Source: Thelonectria olida (taxonomy: Eukaryota; Ascomycota; Sordariomycetes; Hypocreales; Nectriaceae). Taken from it: 64,000 nt of DNA. The position numbers and the translations under genes were made by a program. The stretch covers positions 18,826-82,825 of the forward strand of contig JAGPYM010000084.1 in NCBI GenBank assembly GCA_020736575.1. Direction: 5' to 3'. Shown in pieces: positions 21,154-34,548 of this stretch. Numbering within the stretch: the first letter of the stretch is position 1; each line of letters starts with the position of its first letter. Under the pieces are notes generated by a model. It did no database searches. It saw only the letters and a list, made by a program, of their open reading frames with translations, and was not told the DNA's origin.

Positions 21154-21799
21154 CTTGGTGGCAGAATGAAATGGTTGACGCGGTGTGAGAGGTGAGAGAC
21201 TGTGTATCAAATATCTTGTATGCTCGCCGAAAAGCTGATGCTCGACTCGCTTCTACGTGTGGGGGAGTGATGGTTTATCTATCCGCTTTGTCTCATAGCT
21301 CTGAGACGTGAACAGTGCAACTTCGTGCCGTACGGCTCGATTACCCCGCGGGCCACCGGATGACGAGGAACTCCTCATCTTGCACCATTGTGCTCATAAA
21401 GTTAGGTATCTCGAAACCTTCGTCGTCCAGCAATCCATATTTCCAAACCATGCGAGCTCGGGGTCTCGGTTTGTTAGCTGTATGCCACTAGCAGCTCGGG
21501 AGCTCGAAACGGCACATTACGTAGTATGAGAGGGAGCTCAGAGAGTCCAAATGATCCCCCTTCCCCACAAACATTGAGTCGCCTAATGTCTAGTATGGAA
21601 TAGGGTCGGGGTATTGTAAAAACCCGTTAGCCCGAATTCAATATGTCGGTGAAGTGGGGGAATCCCGTGGCCATCTGCCGAATGAAGTAATCATTCTGGT
21701 GTTTGAGAGTTCGAGAGGAAGGGCATATAAAGAGGTCAGCGTTTTCAAAGTCAATCTCCATGGCATCCATATGGTCCCTACCCGCAAGACACCACAGAA
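21154..21799. promoter_or_regulatory. Divergent promoter region (EthD / second P450)
   Basis: This is 646 bp between the two starts. A TATA-like catataaa lies at 21724-21731, about 70 bp before the P450 ATG. No other gene was recognised. Confidence 0.45.
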
Positions 21800-23621
21800 A
21801 TGCATCTTGTCACAAAAATCGTTATTGTTCTCGCTCTCGCCCTCTTCATTGGGTATAAGCGTCGCAACCATGTTCCTCACGGTTACCGCCTCCCGCCTGG
21901 GCCCAGAGGTTGGCCTTTGATTGGGAACGCCCATGAGCTCGGCCCTTATCCCCGCAATCAGTTTCAGAAATGGGCTGCCCAGTATGGAGAGGTGTTCCAG
22001 GTCCAGATTGGTCTGCAGAGATGGGTTCTTTTCAACAGCCCGGAAGCAATCAAGGATGTCTTTGACAAGCAGTCAGCCCTGACATCTGGAAGACCGCCGA
22101 TGCCCGTCTTTCACAATCAAGTGTCTGGAAACTGGCGCTTGGTGTCTATGGACTATGGGCCGAAATGGCGGAGGCTCCGCACGGCGCTTCATCAATGTTT
22201 GTCGCCTAAAATGTCGGACGAGCTTCGACCGGGTCAAGAGTTCGAGAGTGGGCAGTTGCTTCACGACATCCTCACTGCGAATCAAAATGAGCAGGATTTC
22301 TACGACCACGTTAGGAGATACGCGACGTCTGTCGTGATGACAGCGGCATATGGACAACGAATTCCATCCTACGTAAGTGGCACCACCCATCGGTCCGTCG
22401 CTTGAAGACTTCGCTCCTTCTCACTCTACATTGATCACAGCACTCCAATGACTTTGTCGAGGTGTACCAAATCATGGACGAACTCAGTATCGCCGCTCAG
22501 CCGCTCGGGTTTGTGGCAAACGACATCCCCATCCTCTACGAGCTCCCTGAGTGGATGCACTGGTGGAAAAAGAGAGCATTTGCGATGAGGGATCGACAGA
22601 CCAGGATCTGGTCACGGCATTGGGCGACGCTCAAAGCCCAGTTGAGCGAGGGTAAGGCACCGCCGTGCTTCGCAAGAAGCTTCCTCGAATCTGCCATGAA
22701 AGAAGGTGGACTCGCGGAAGAGGAGGGACTTTATCTAGGAGGCAGTGAGTTGATCCTGAAAACGCTCAACCTTCCCACCATCACTTTGCGTTCGCTGACT
22801 TGTGGTTGGCTAAAGCGTTAGTTGAAGCTGGCTCTGGAACCACGTCTGCTACAATCTTGACGGCTATAAAATACCTCATGGCCAATCCTCGAGTCCAGGA
22901 ACGGGCTTTCGAAGAGCTATCTACAGTCGTCGGTTCAGATCGACTCCCAACTTTCGAGGACGAGGCGTCTTTGCTTTACATCCGCTCCATCTCTAAAGAG
23001 GTCCTTCGAATGCGCCCAATCGTTACCGCAGCGATTCCGCACTACAATCACAACGACCTGTTCTACAAGGACTTCTTCATTCCACGTGGTTCAAACATTG
23101 CCGTCTGCGGATACGTACCCCACTACGACGAGACCCGTATCGAGTCGCCGAATGAATTTCGTCCTGAGCGCTACCTGAAGCATACTTTGAAGTCAGCGGC
23201 TTACGCAAATCAGGGAGATCCGAACTTGCGTGACCACTTTTCGTTCGGTCATGGACGCCGAATTTGCAGCGGCATTCATGTGGTACGTCTTGATCCAGTG
23301 TATCTAACTGCCCTTTGTGAAGCGTTATACTAAATGACTATTTTGCAGGCTGAAAATTCAATTTTCATCGTCCTTGCCCGCTTACTCTGGGCTTATGAGA
23401 TTCGGCCGCCGTTTAATGGAGATGGCACTATAGAAGCGGTAGATGTCAGTGATGAAGCCTTCGAGCCGTATATGTTCAATCTGGAGCCGAAAAAATATAA
23501 GGCACGTTTCATTCCTAGAAGCGAGAAACATGCGCAAGTACTTGAGCAGAATTGGAATATCTCCCAAGGGGGATATGTAATGCAAGGAATAAGGGTGGAT
23601 TCAAAAGGTATGGTTGTTTAA
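21800..23621 (+). CDS. Cytochrome P450, E-class group I, four exons, 538 aa
   Basis: Predicted exons are 21800-22372, 22441-22744, 22816-23282 and 23349-23621. Visible landmarks are an N-terminal anchor (KIVIVLALALFIGY), the hinge LPPGPRGWPLIGNAHEL, the C-helix KWRRLR, the I-helix EAGSGTT, ExxR in KEVLR, EFRPERY, and the haem loop FSFGHGRRICSG with ligand Cys443. All key residues are present, so the enzyme should be active. The type resembles the large group of fungal P450s related to O-methylsterigmatocystin oxidoreductase-like sequences. Its role in the cluster is presumably ring or side-chain oxidation. A dispersed repeat fragment begins about 220 bp after its stop. Confidence 0.9.
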
Positions 23622-24363
23622 AGCAGGCTCTCCACTTTTATAGTAAAAGCTATTTTTAGCACTTGTACTATAGGAAGCCGGGACCTTGTCCAGCTCGCTC
23701 GGGCTACCCAATTTGTTTCCATCTAATTAAAAGGCTTAATCCTGTTCCTAATAACATTTACTACTAAAGTATTAATATAAGGAAATAGAATAAGCTAGGC
23801 CTTGTAATATTAGCCTACTTAATTATCGTTTGTAGTACTCTGTATTTTTTACAGCTAGCCCTATTTTATATTATTTATAGGGGAAAACGCTCTGGCCTAT
23901 AGACCAAGGGCTTGTTTCTGTGGCGGTTATGCGGCGGCCAATTCCGCCTGCCGGATGACGCTAAGTTTATGGCATGAGTATAGGGGCTTGAACCTTCGAG
24001 CACGAAGGGAGTTCCTCACTAACAGATTGGTGGGGCTTCAGTGGGTGATACGCTGAGAATTAAGTTAGAGTGCTATACCCTTGCTGGAAGATTGGGCACT
24101 GTGCGTTCTGTAGCGTCACTAAAAACGGAATAACAGCATCGGCCAAAGCTAAATCACCGTCCGCATCCACATCGCATCGTCATAAGGCGTCATAAGGTAT
24201 CTCGTGTACCCGACTTTCACTTCGTCACAATGCCCAAACTCAACGTTTATATACCTGCTCACGAGTCTACCGTATGCCAGCCCTCACTCTCCTTCCATTG
24301 GAACCAATTGGCCTAATTGCAGGGAGGGAGTAGCGATCTCCCACATGTAAATATCCCAAGACC
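23622..24363. other. Intergenic with a short repeat fragment
   Basis: The stretch 23640-23880 is AT-rich and contains a fragment of a repeat seen twice in the large AT block. From 23930 on the sequence is GC-normal and includes a ccaat box near 23938. No gene was recognised. Confidence 0.55.
23841..23888 (+). repeat. Fragment of the ~430 bp dispersed repeat (third copy)
   Basis: The core agctagccctattttatat at 23853 onward continues as tatttataggggaaaac. It matches the copies at 30478-30906 and 31327-31675 almost exactly and then diverges. Confidence 0.7.
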
Positions 24364-27300
24364 ATGGCGAGCCCAGAAAAGCAGCAAAATGGACCCCCGA
24401 GCCAGTCTCCGGAGAAGCAGGAGCCCGCCACTGCCAGTGACAATGCGGAGGAAGGTCCGAAGCCGAAACCCACCACGTTAAAGCACTTCATGGACAAGGT
24501 CGGGCTAGATGCTCCCACCTTAATCTTGATGTTCAAGTCAGACCTCTTAATCTACCTTTTGCTTCTTCCGGGACTTCCCATGCTAATGTCTTCTTGCTTC
24601 CCGCAGAGGCTCTATCCCTCCTATAATCGGCATATCGATATACCAATCGACACCGATATCTACGTACTTTACGACACAGGGCTATCTAATCCCGATAATC
24701 TCCGTCCTTGCCGTCGCGATCCTACCGCGCGACAGGTTTATCCAGAACCTCATCTTCAACCTCCTTAGCATCTGCGTTGGCTCGGCCATCTCCCTCCTCG
24801 CCCTCTGGTCCTCCATCCAAGCACGCATTCATACCTCCCCTCCCACATCCCAGGGTACCGCGATAGCCCCTCCACCGTATAATTCGTCCCAGTCGGCCGT
24901 CTGCGCAGTATGGCTGTTCGCCAATATCTGGTTCGCAAACCTCGTGCGAGCGAAGCTGCCTAGCTTCAACCTGCCTGTGGTCATCTATTGTATCTTGATC
25001 AATAATAGCACGACCTCCGGGCCCACGATGGCCACAACTACCGCGGCGGAGGCCTTCGTCAAAGAGCAGCTTCTAGCGATGCTATTTGGCATGGGGCTGG
25101 CGACAGGCGTGTCTCTCTTCGTCTTCCCTATTAGCAGTCGTATGGTAGTGATCGGGGAGTTCAAGGGCCTCATTGGCCTGCTCAGAAAGGTAGTCGGTCT
25201 ACAAAAGGAATATCTGGCGGTCTTAGCAAAAGAGGACATGTTTGCTATCGAGACGAGAAATGCCGAGGAGCGAGAAGCCTCGCGGGACAAGAAGAAGCTG
25301 AAGGCGAACAAGGTGGAGAAGAAGGCGAAAGATGAAGGCATGGCCAAGGAGGCGAAAGCAGCCAAGTGTCTCAAAGAGACAGTCGGTGCAATAAGAGTCT
25401 TGGCTGGCAAGCTGTATGGCGATATGACCTTTGCGAAGAGAGATGTGGCTTGGGGAAAGCTTGATGCTAAAGATCTCGGTGAGACGTTTATGCTATTTCG
25501 AAACGTCATGATTCCAATGTGAATTTGCTCTCCCCTGCTTCTAGACAGGAACGCGGCTGACGGCCGGTAGAATGGCCATGAGCACCATTACAGATATCTT
25601 CCACCGAGTCGCCGAGCGTCGAGGGTGGAACGTGGACGAGGACACACCGGCTGAGATCGTGGCGGAAAAGAATCGGGAGAGGCAGGTGTGGAGTGATAAC
25701 ATGAAACAAATGCATGCGCCATTCCAGATACTCGCCGAAGCAATCGACCAAGGACTCGAACATACTGGCATCTGCTTGGAGATTCTCCCCAAACCAAAGG
25801 TATCCAAGAAGTCAAGGAGCAGCGGATCGGACGTTGTCGATGTTGAGGCCCGCGGCGGCGAGGTCAACCCAGGCGACGAAGGGTCTGCTAGCCTTGTGGA
25901 TAAGAAAGTCCGGCAATTCTATTCGCAGAAAAGTAAAATCCTCCGGGCCTGGGTTAGGGAGCGGCCACTGGTAGCGGATGAAGCAAAACTTACCCATCCG
26001 CACCACTTGACAGTCAGCGACGCTATGCTAAGGAACCAGGCCCAACTCTACGTGGGTCTATATATGGAACAGCTGATGCATGCCGCTGGGGAAGCCGTCC
26101 AGGACCTCGTCGCCTTCGCCGACAGGAAAATGGAGGATGGTACAATGAAGCATAAACGCTTACTCTTCCCTTCCGGATACCTGCTATGGAAGTGGTTGAC
26201 GAGCATCTTCAAAGGGCAGGACACGAGCGTAAAGCAGAATCCGGATATCATGGAGACGAATTTCGTCTATTACGGGGATGGCTATAACCAAAAGAAAGAC
26301 CCAGAGCATCTTCCTGCCACCAATATCTGGCAACATATTGGGAACGGGCTTCGTAGGATCTCGGCAGTCTTGGGATCCAAGGAGTCGGCCTTCGGCTTTC
26401 GAGTCGCTTGTGCTACGATGACCATCGGTATCGTATCATTCTTAGAGCAAACCCAAGTATTCTTCCGAGATCAGAGACTGGACTGGGCAATGATTACTAT
26501 CGCTATAGGAATGACAATAAGTATGTCTCTGCCTCCCTTGGGGTTGACTTTGATAAATACTCACTCTCGACAGCTTCTGGCCAGTCTGTTTTCGGCTTCT
26601 TCTCTCGAGTCGGGGGCACCTGTCTAGCCATGATCTCCTCACTCGTTATCTGGTATATCGTCGACCAGAAGACCCCCGGTGTCATTGTCTTCCTGTGGTT
26701 GTTTATCTTCACTGAATATTACTTTTTCAAATTTCCCCGGTTTATTCCAGCTGTCATGATTACCATTACTACTCAGATTATTATTCTCGGCTATGAGCTA
26801 CAGGTCAGACGGCTTGGTGAAGCGGTAGCTGCCCAGTCAGGACAGCCGTACTACCCGTAAGCTCTACTTGTCCTTTTCCTTCTCATCAAGATCGCCACTA
26901 GCTAACATAATGCTTGTAGAACCTATCTCTTGGCTCCGTATCGGCTCGCTGTTGTCGCTGGAGGCAGCCTGGTTGCGTTCTTCTGGACAATATTCCCTGC
27001 TCCTTTAACCGATCGGACTTGGCTTCGACAGGATTTGTCCGCGACTTTATACCTTCTTGCTAACTATTCCAGCGTCATAACTGCGACTATGCAATCCAAG
27101 CATGAAGAGACAGCAAGCGACATCGAGTCAGAAACATCGCCTGGTTACCGCCTCTTAAAAGCTCGGCGTAAGATTTTCGGCAAAGTTATGCGTCTCATGT
27201 CCTCTATGGAATCTCGTGTTGTGTGGCAGCGGTGGGAGCCCGCCATAGGCGGCCGCTTTCCCGTTGAGACGTACCAAGAGATGATCATGCGTAGCGCGCG

Positions 27301-28027
27301 TATCCTGAACTATCTAACGCTGATGAGTTATGCCCTAACACAGCCGCCGCGAACGCACGAGACGGAGAACGACTCCGACGATGAGCAAGCTGAAGACCGA
27401 GCAACTGGTGCATCAGATGCCGAGGCAGACGCGCAAGATAACCGCTGGTGGCGAGCGCTCGCGGAGGTCCTTCCGAAAGTAGAGCCGACGCACCATACTA
27501 TCCTATCAACGTTGACCTTATTGTCCAACTCAATGCTTTCAGGCCAGAGCTTGCCACCCTTCCTGCCGCTTCCTCGACCTTACGAGACGACGCAGAGACT
27601 GATGCAGCTGCCGAAAGATGACACGGCCACAGAACCAGGTCAAGATGACGATCCATCACTTCCCCGTCGGGATGCCTCAGGTGGGCACGGAAATCCGGGG
27701 ATGACTACCATCGATTTGCGCCAGGAAGCCCCAGATCACGTCGCGGAGAAATATACCAGACGCGACCCGCAACCGCAAAGCGAAGACGCAAGCAACATGG
27801 AGCTGCGCGGCTACGCGGAGTTCGTCGTGATGCAGGTGTGCAGCAGGCTGGTATGCGATGACCTTGAGGGTTTGGTGCGGGCTGTGAGGGGGCTGGTAGG
27901 TGTCGTGGACTTCAGCTTCCGCGTCGACGCCAGCCAGGCAAATGAGAGGCCGCTGGCCTGGCGGAGGCCGATTTGGAGTGTTGCCACGATGGGTAAGGGG
28001 AAGGCGATGAGGGATTCGGAGCCTTGA
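24364..28027 (+). CDS. ArAE/FUSC-type membrane protein (putative aromatic compound exporter), five exons, 1141 aa
   Basis: Predicted exons are 24364-24536, 24607-25518, 25571-26520, 26574-26856 and 26920-28027. After a polar N-terminus come hydrophobic segments such as YLIPIISVLAVAIL and AISLLALWSS. A lysine-rich cytosolic stretch (about KKKLKANKVEKKAKDEG) follows, then a long soluble middle, and a second membrane block including VIVFLWLFIFTEYYFF, TTQIIILGYEL and RLAVVAGGSLVAFFW. The C-terminal part matches the DUF2421/ArAE_2 region of fungal proteins related to aromatic acid exporters. The likely location is the plasma membrane. Placed last in the aromatic cluster, it could export the substrate or toxic intermediates; that is inference from context. 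Confidence 0.85.
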
Positions 28028-28510
28028 CTAGTACACGCCAGCGTGAATCTGGTTGGAGTGATGCAGGCATGACGGAAACATCAAAGATGATCTAACTTAT
28101 TGACCAAACATGGTTAGCTATGGCGGAGGAAGCTGGTCGCGGCTATGCTCGTGGACACGGAGGTCTGAGTAAGCAGAAGTACTCGTTAGCTCATGTGGGG
28201 CCGAGACCCCGGGGCCAACCAACTAAGCATGCTTAGGCACAAAAATGCGAGACAGTCACAAAAGTGCGAGACAGCCCCTCACTTGGCCGCGTCAACTTTT
28301 GTATGCCTTCCATACTAAAACAGGCGATATAAGACTGTAGAAATTAGTATCTTTGCGTCTAGAGGTGATCCGATCACATGCCCGCTTTGCTAATTGGTTT
28401 GCTCATGAGGACGTTACAAGAGCCAGCCTACCCTATATGCGCTAGATAGTGGCTACCTCGCATCCCACGTACTGGAGCTCTCACTCCCTTGGACGGCTTT
28501 GCACTATCTG
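28028..28510. other. Intergenic edge of the AT-rich block, with a 19 bp tandem duplication
   Basis: No gene was seen. Two adjacent 19 bp copies (28238-28256 and 28257-28275, both containing gcgagacag) differ at two positions. AT content climbs sharply after about 28510. Confidence 0.6.
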
Positions 28511-29059
28511 CTTGTAGTAAGATCCCTTTATATGGACTTTGCTATATATTATAAAAGATTTAATTATAATAATATGTAGGTAATTTACTTATATAGCTAA
28601 TATAAAGCACTTAATTATATTTTCTATTATAAAAAGGTACTATTATAATATTAAATAAGGCTTATCCCCTAACTAATTATAATAGTTAACTTTATAATAG
28701 AAAAAGATTTTAATAAGTATATTAAGCTAGTTAAATTAAATGCCTTTTTTAAAAAGATTTACTTTTATTATTAATTAAGGCTAACTTAAAATATACTTAT
28801 ATTTTCTTTCTTTCCTTTATTTACTTTTCTTTTTATTTTTCTTTTTTAATTAAAATAACTAAATTAATTAATAGTTAATAATTAATAGTTAATAGACTTA
28901 TTAATTAAATATAGTTAATAGTTACTAATTTAAAAGTGGGGCTAGTTATTAGTTACTATTAGTTAAAAAATAAAAAATTAATAGTAACTATTAACTATTA
29001 TAATTAGTTAGTAATAACTTTTTAATAATTAAAAGTTATATAATTTTAAAATTATATAA

Positions 29060-29960
29060 CTATTTATATAATATTTTATAAGCTTTATAATTAGTAATTT
29101 TTAATATAATATAAACTTTTAATAAATTTTACTACCTAGTTGCCTTATTTTATTTCTATTAGTTTAAATACTTTTAAACTTATTTTAACTTTTTTTAAAC
29201 TTTTCTTTTTTATTTAACCTTTTTAACCCCCTACATTTTTAACTCTTATATTTATTTAACTTATATTTTATTTTTAAATTTTCCTTTCCTTTTAAGTAAC
29301 TATTTAAATTATTACTATTATATATAATAGCTTTTAAAACTATAGCTTATAAGTATTTAATTAGATTATTTTAATAAATCGCTTTTTATTATTATTAAAA
29401 TAGCTTTTTTTTTTTTAAAAAAAAATTATATAAAGTTTTTAACTTTCTATTTAAAAAAGTTATAATAATATTAATATATATTAAATCTTTTAATTAAAAT
29501 CTAATAATTTAAAATAACTAAATTAATCTTTTAATTAATATTTAATAGTATATTTATATTAGGTAGTATAAAAATACTTAAAAGTAATAACTCTTTTAAA
29601 TACTTATTAAAATCTTTTATTAGCTTAATATATTTAAAAACTTATATATTTTAATATATAATAAGTAGTTATATAGCTTCTATTATTTAATTAAATTATA
29701 TTATATTTAATTAATAAAAAGTTAAGTATTTTAACTATTATATATTATAATATTAGTTAAATTATATAAATTAAAGTTAAATAAAAAGATACTTTTATAT
29801 TAAAAGCTTAAAATAAGATTTTATAAATATAGTTTATTTAATAGAAACTTGTATTTTAAAACTAATTATAAGCTCTATTAAAAAGCTTATTATAATAAAT
29901 ATAAAGTTAAAATTTAATTTATATTAATTTCTATTATATATTTAAATTATTAGCATTTTG
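29060..29960 (+). repeat. ~0.9 kb degraded repeat unit, copy 1
   Basis: It runs from taattttta through a cccccta tract near 29227 and a tactattatatataatag segment near 29311 to aaaagcttattataataaat near 29880. The reverse complement of the whole unit is recognisable at 37845-38790. Confidence 0.65.
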
Positions 29961-30477
29961 AATAATAATAATAATATTTTATAAGAAAAATATTAAAAAG
30001 AATTATATATTATATAATTAATAATATTAATATTAAAATTAATTAAATTATATTAAAAATAAGAAACTTTAATACTTTTTATAAAATATAATATTATATT
30101 ATTAATAATTTATTTATAAATATTTAAATATACTTATAAATATTTAAATTTACTTATAAATCTTATATATAATTTTAAAAATAGTAAAACTTTATTTAAA
30201 AATATAACTTTTAACTTATATATTTATTAATAATACTTATTAATATATAATAGTTATTAATAATAGCTTTTTTACAATTAATAATTTTTATTATTATATT
30301 AACTCTTTTATATATTTTCCTATTTAATTGCCTTACTTAGTTTTATTAGCTTAATTACTTTTAAACCTATTTAATTTATTTTTAAACTTTTATTTAACTC
30401 TTTTAGCTCCCTTACTTTTTAACTTTTATATTTACTTATTTAATTAACTTATATTTTATTTTTAAATCTTTCCTTTA

Positions 30478-30906
30478 TTATTTATAATATTTTATATTTT
30501 CTATAGCTAGCCCTATTTTATATTATTTATAAGGGGAAAACTTTTAGCTTTTAAATGCATATAGAATTAAATGCCCCTATAAGCAATTAGCTATAGCATA
30601 CAGCCATATAATTAACTAACTAATAGCTAATATAATATACCTTAGCCTTTAAAACCAGCCTTTAGCTCTTATAATAATAAGAAATCTACTAATTATATCT
30701 AATTATTTGCATACTAATATAGCGCAGGCCAATTAGAAAGCCCTTTTACAAGTGGCCTAGGAGTATTATAGAATTTGCTTATGCTTAACTAGCTGCCAGC
30801 TGCTGGAATTAAACTAACTGCAGTTTTTTATCCCCAACCTAGGTTCCCAATTTAAGAGGTTTAGCTTAACTGCAACTAGAGATATACTACTATGCCCTAA
30901 GCCGGG
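30478..30906 (+). mobile_element. 429 bp insertion element, less decayed copy, with 15 bp target duplication
   Basis: The element is flanked by aaatctttcctttat at 30464-30478 and again at 30907-30921 (the shared final t makes the boundary ambiguous by one base). It has no coding frame. It keeps far more C and G than its surroundings (for example aactagctgccagctgctgg near 30787), so it is less mutated than its sister at 31327. The size and long target duplication resemble a SINE or truncated LINE, but no polymerase III box or tail was confirmed. Confidence 0.5.
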
Positions 30907-31326
30907 AAATCTTTCCTTTATAACCTTTTAAATAATTATTTAAATTATTACTATTATATATAATAGCTTTTTAAATTATAACTTATAAATATTTAATTAA
31001 ATTATTTTAATAAATTACTTATTATTATTATTTAAATTATTTTTCTTTTCTTTTTTTAAAAATTATATAAAGTTTTTAACTTTTTATTTAAAAAAGTAAT
31101 AATAATATTAATATATATTAAGTCTTTTAATTAAAATCTTATAATTTAAAATAATTAAATTAACTTTTTAATTAATATTTAATAGTATATTTATATTAAA
31201 TAGTATAAAAATACTTAAAAGTTATAACTCTTTTAAATACTTATTAAAACTTCTTATTAGTTTAATATATTTAAGGAAATTTATATATTTTAATATATAA
31301 TAAATAGCTATATAGCTTTTATTATT

Positions 31327-31675
31327 ATTTGTAATATTTTATATTTTTTATAGTTAGCCCTATTTTATATTATTTATAAAAGGAAAACTTTTAGCTTTTA
31401 AATATATATAAAATTTAATACTCTTATAAGTAATTAGTTATAATTATATAATTAACTAACTAATAGCTAATATAATATATTTTAGTTTTTAAGCCTAGCT
31501 TTTAACTTTTATAATAGTAAGAAATCTATTAAGTATATTTAATTATTTATATATTAATATAATATAAGCTAATTAGAAAGCCTTTTTATATATAACTTAA
31601 AAGTATTATAAAATTTACTTATATTTAACTAGCTATTAGCTATTAAAATTAAACTAATTATAGCTTTTTTATTTT
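31327..31675 (+). mobile_element. Second, heavily mutated copy of the ~430 bp element
   Basis: It aligns with 30482-30835 over about 350 bp. Nearly every difference is C-to-T or G-to-A (for example agctgccagctgctgg becoming agctattagctattaa). Confidence 0.6.
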
Positions 31676-34548
31676 AAAACTAATTATATGCTCTATTAAA
31701 AAGCTTATTATAATAAATATAAGGCTTAGTTTTACTTATATTAACTTTTATTATATATTAATATTAGGCTTATTTTAATAAATAATGAATAATAGCTTAT
31801 AAATAATAAATTTATATTATTAATTTACTTTTTATTAATAATATAAAACATTTTAATAATTATTAATATATATATAATAACAATTTTATATAAAGTAAGT
31901 CTCATTTTTTTTAAAACTTTTCTTTTTTTTATAAATTAAATACTTACTTATAAGCTTTTATAATTATTTACATTTACTTTTTAAGCTTTTATAACTATTT
32001 ATATTTACTTTTTAAACTTTTTTAAGCTTTTTATCTTTTTCTTTTTAACTTTTTATACTTTTATAACTTTTTTTTTAAATTGCTTTTAGCTGCTTTTAAC
32101 CTTTTTTAACCTTTTCTAACTTTTTATTTACTATTATATCTTTTTATATCTTTTTATAAACGCTTTTATAAGCTTTATATCTTTTTTTTCTATTTATTCT
32201 AAATGCTTTTATAAGTTTTATACTTTTTTTATTTTATTTTTTAATTTTTTTTAAAAGCTTAAAAAGTATTATACCTTTTAAAACTTTAAAAAATATATTT
32301 ATTTTAAATACTACTATTTTCTTTCTTTTTATATACTTTTTTCTAATAACTTTTATTAAATATTATTTTTATTTAAAGCTTTTTAAGCTTTTTCTTTTAA
32401 AAACAAAAGTTTCCTTTTTTTATAAATTTAATATCAAGTTTTAAAATTATAAAATTACCTAATTAAGTAATTTTAATACTAAAACTATTATTAGATCTAT
32501 TATAAAGTTAAATCTTTTTTTTTTTAACTTTTTAAATTTTTTTATAAAAGTTAAAAATAGTAATTATAATAGAAAGAGTATTAAATTAGAGCCTAATAGA
32601 TACTTAAATATTTATATATTTAAAAGGGTTTATTTATTAGAATTTTATTATTTATACATTTTAATAAAAAGAGAAAAATATTTATTAGCTATATATAATA
32701 AGTATTTTAAATTTATTTTTTAATTTTTAATATATTTGAATTTTATAATATTTTATAAATAATATTATAATTTTAAAAATTTACTTATTTAAACTTTTAA
32801 TTAACTTTTTAATAGTTATTTTTATAAAAAAAACTAAAATAATTAAAAGTTTTAAAGCTTTTAATTTTTAAATTATATTTAGTTTTAATATAAAAATATA
32901 ATTTTTAATAAGAAATTTTTAAAAAAAAGAAAAAAGTAACTTTTTTATTATTTTTTTTAAAACTCTTTTTTAAATACTAATAATTTACTTTTAAAAAGAA
33001 ATACTTTAATTTTTAAAAATTATTAAAATTTTTCTTATTTTAAAAAGTCTTTTTAAAATAATTTTATTTTAAAACCTTTTAATAATATAAAAGCTTTAAA
33101 AAAAATCTTATATTTTTTTATAAAAAATATTATATTTTTTAAAACTTTAAGTTTTAAATCTTTTTAACACTTATTTACTTATTATAATATATAAGCTTTT
33201 AAATTATAAATTTCTATTTATATTTACTAATATATTTTAAAGTTAGTCTAGTTATTAATAAGTTTAATATTTAAAATATTTTATTAAATACTTTAAATAC
33301 TAGCTTATAAGTATTAAATATTTAGTTTTTAAAATATAATTGTTTTTAAAACCCTTTTTTTTATAATTAATATATAACTACTTCTAATTAAACCTCTTAT
33401 ATTAAATTAATTTTAATTTTTATTAACTTGTTTTTTAATTTAAATTATAAGCTAATTAGTAAGTTTTAATATTTTTCTTTTAGCTTTTATAATTTTTAAA
33501 ATTCTTTTTATATATTAATAACTTTTCTAAGCTTTAACTTTTAAAATAAGAGCTATATTAAATTATATATTTATAGTAAATATTTAAATATTATAAGTAA
33601 TTATTTTATTTTAAGTTTAAATTTAATTTTTATATAAATTATAACTTTCTTTTTATATATTATATTAATCTAATTTTTTAGTATTATTTAAAATAATATA
33701 TTTAATAGTAATATACTTTTATAATTTTTTATTTTTAATTATAAAAACTTTAAATATAATTTTAAAATATATAGCTTATATTTTTAATTTAATAGCTTAA
33801 AATACTTTTAAAAATTACACTTTTAATTTTATTTTAAAAGACTTATTATTTAAATAAACTAATAATAAATTGGTATATTTAAAAAATATAATAAAAATAA
33901 TATAAAAGAAAAAAGTTTAAAAACTATATATTTAATAATAAGTTATTTGTATTATTATTTAAATAATACTAATATATTTTTAAATATTATAAATTATATA
34001 ATATAACTTATAATTATTTTTAAATATATATATTTTAATAGTAAGAGTAATAATATAATTTTACTTTTAATAAAAGTAATTATAAAAAGTATATATATAA
34101 AAAATAAAATAATAGTAATTTAAAAGAAAATTAACTCTTATTTATAATTAGTTATAATTATAAATAAAAATATAATAAAAAGTAAATAAATTAAATAATT
34201 AAAAGAAAATAAGTTAAAATTATTAAAATATATTATAAATATTAAATTAAAAACTTAATAAAAATTATAAAAAAAATATAATATTTATTTTAAAAGTTTT
34301 AAGCTCCCTTTTTAAATTAAAATAATTAAATTAAATAAAATATTAAACTTTTTAATTTTTATTAGCTTTTAATAAAAATTCTCTATTTTTATTATAATAC
34401 TCTCTATTAATAACTTACTATTATTATAATATAAAGTTAAAAGACTTTTAATAAAGAAATTAAAAAAACTTTAAAAAAAAAAGTAAAATTCTTTTTAAAT
34501 AAAGAATTATTTTTTTAAATATTTAAAAGAAAAATATTTTATTTTATT

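Larger units (their letters stand above)
30285..31790 (+). repeat. ~0.9 kb repeat unit, copy 2, split by two insertions
   Basis: Segments 30285-30477, 30922-31326 and 31676-31790 align in order with copy 1. The gaps are filled by two copies of a different ~430 bp element, so this is a nested arrangement. Confidence 0.6.
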
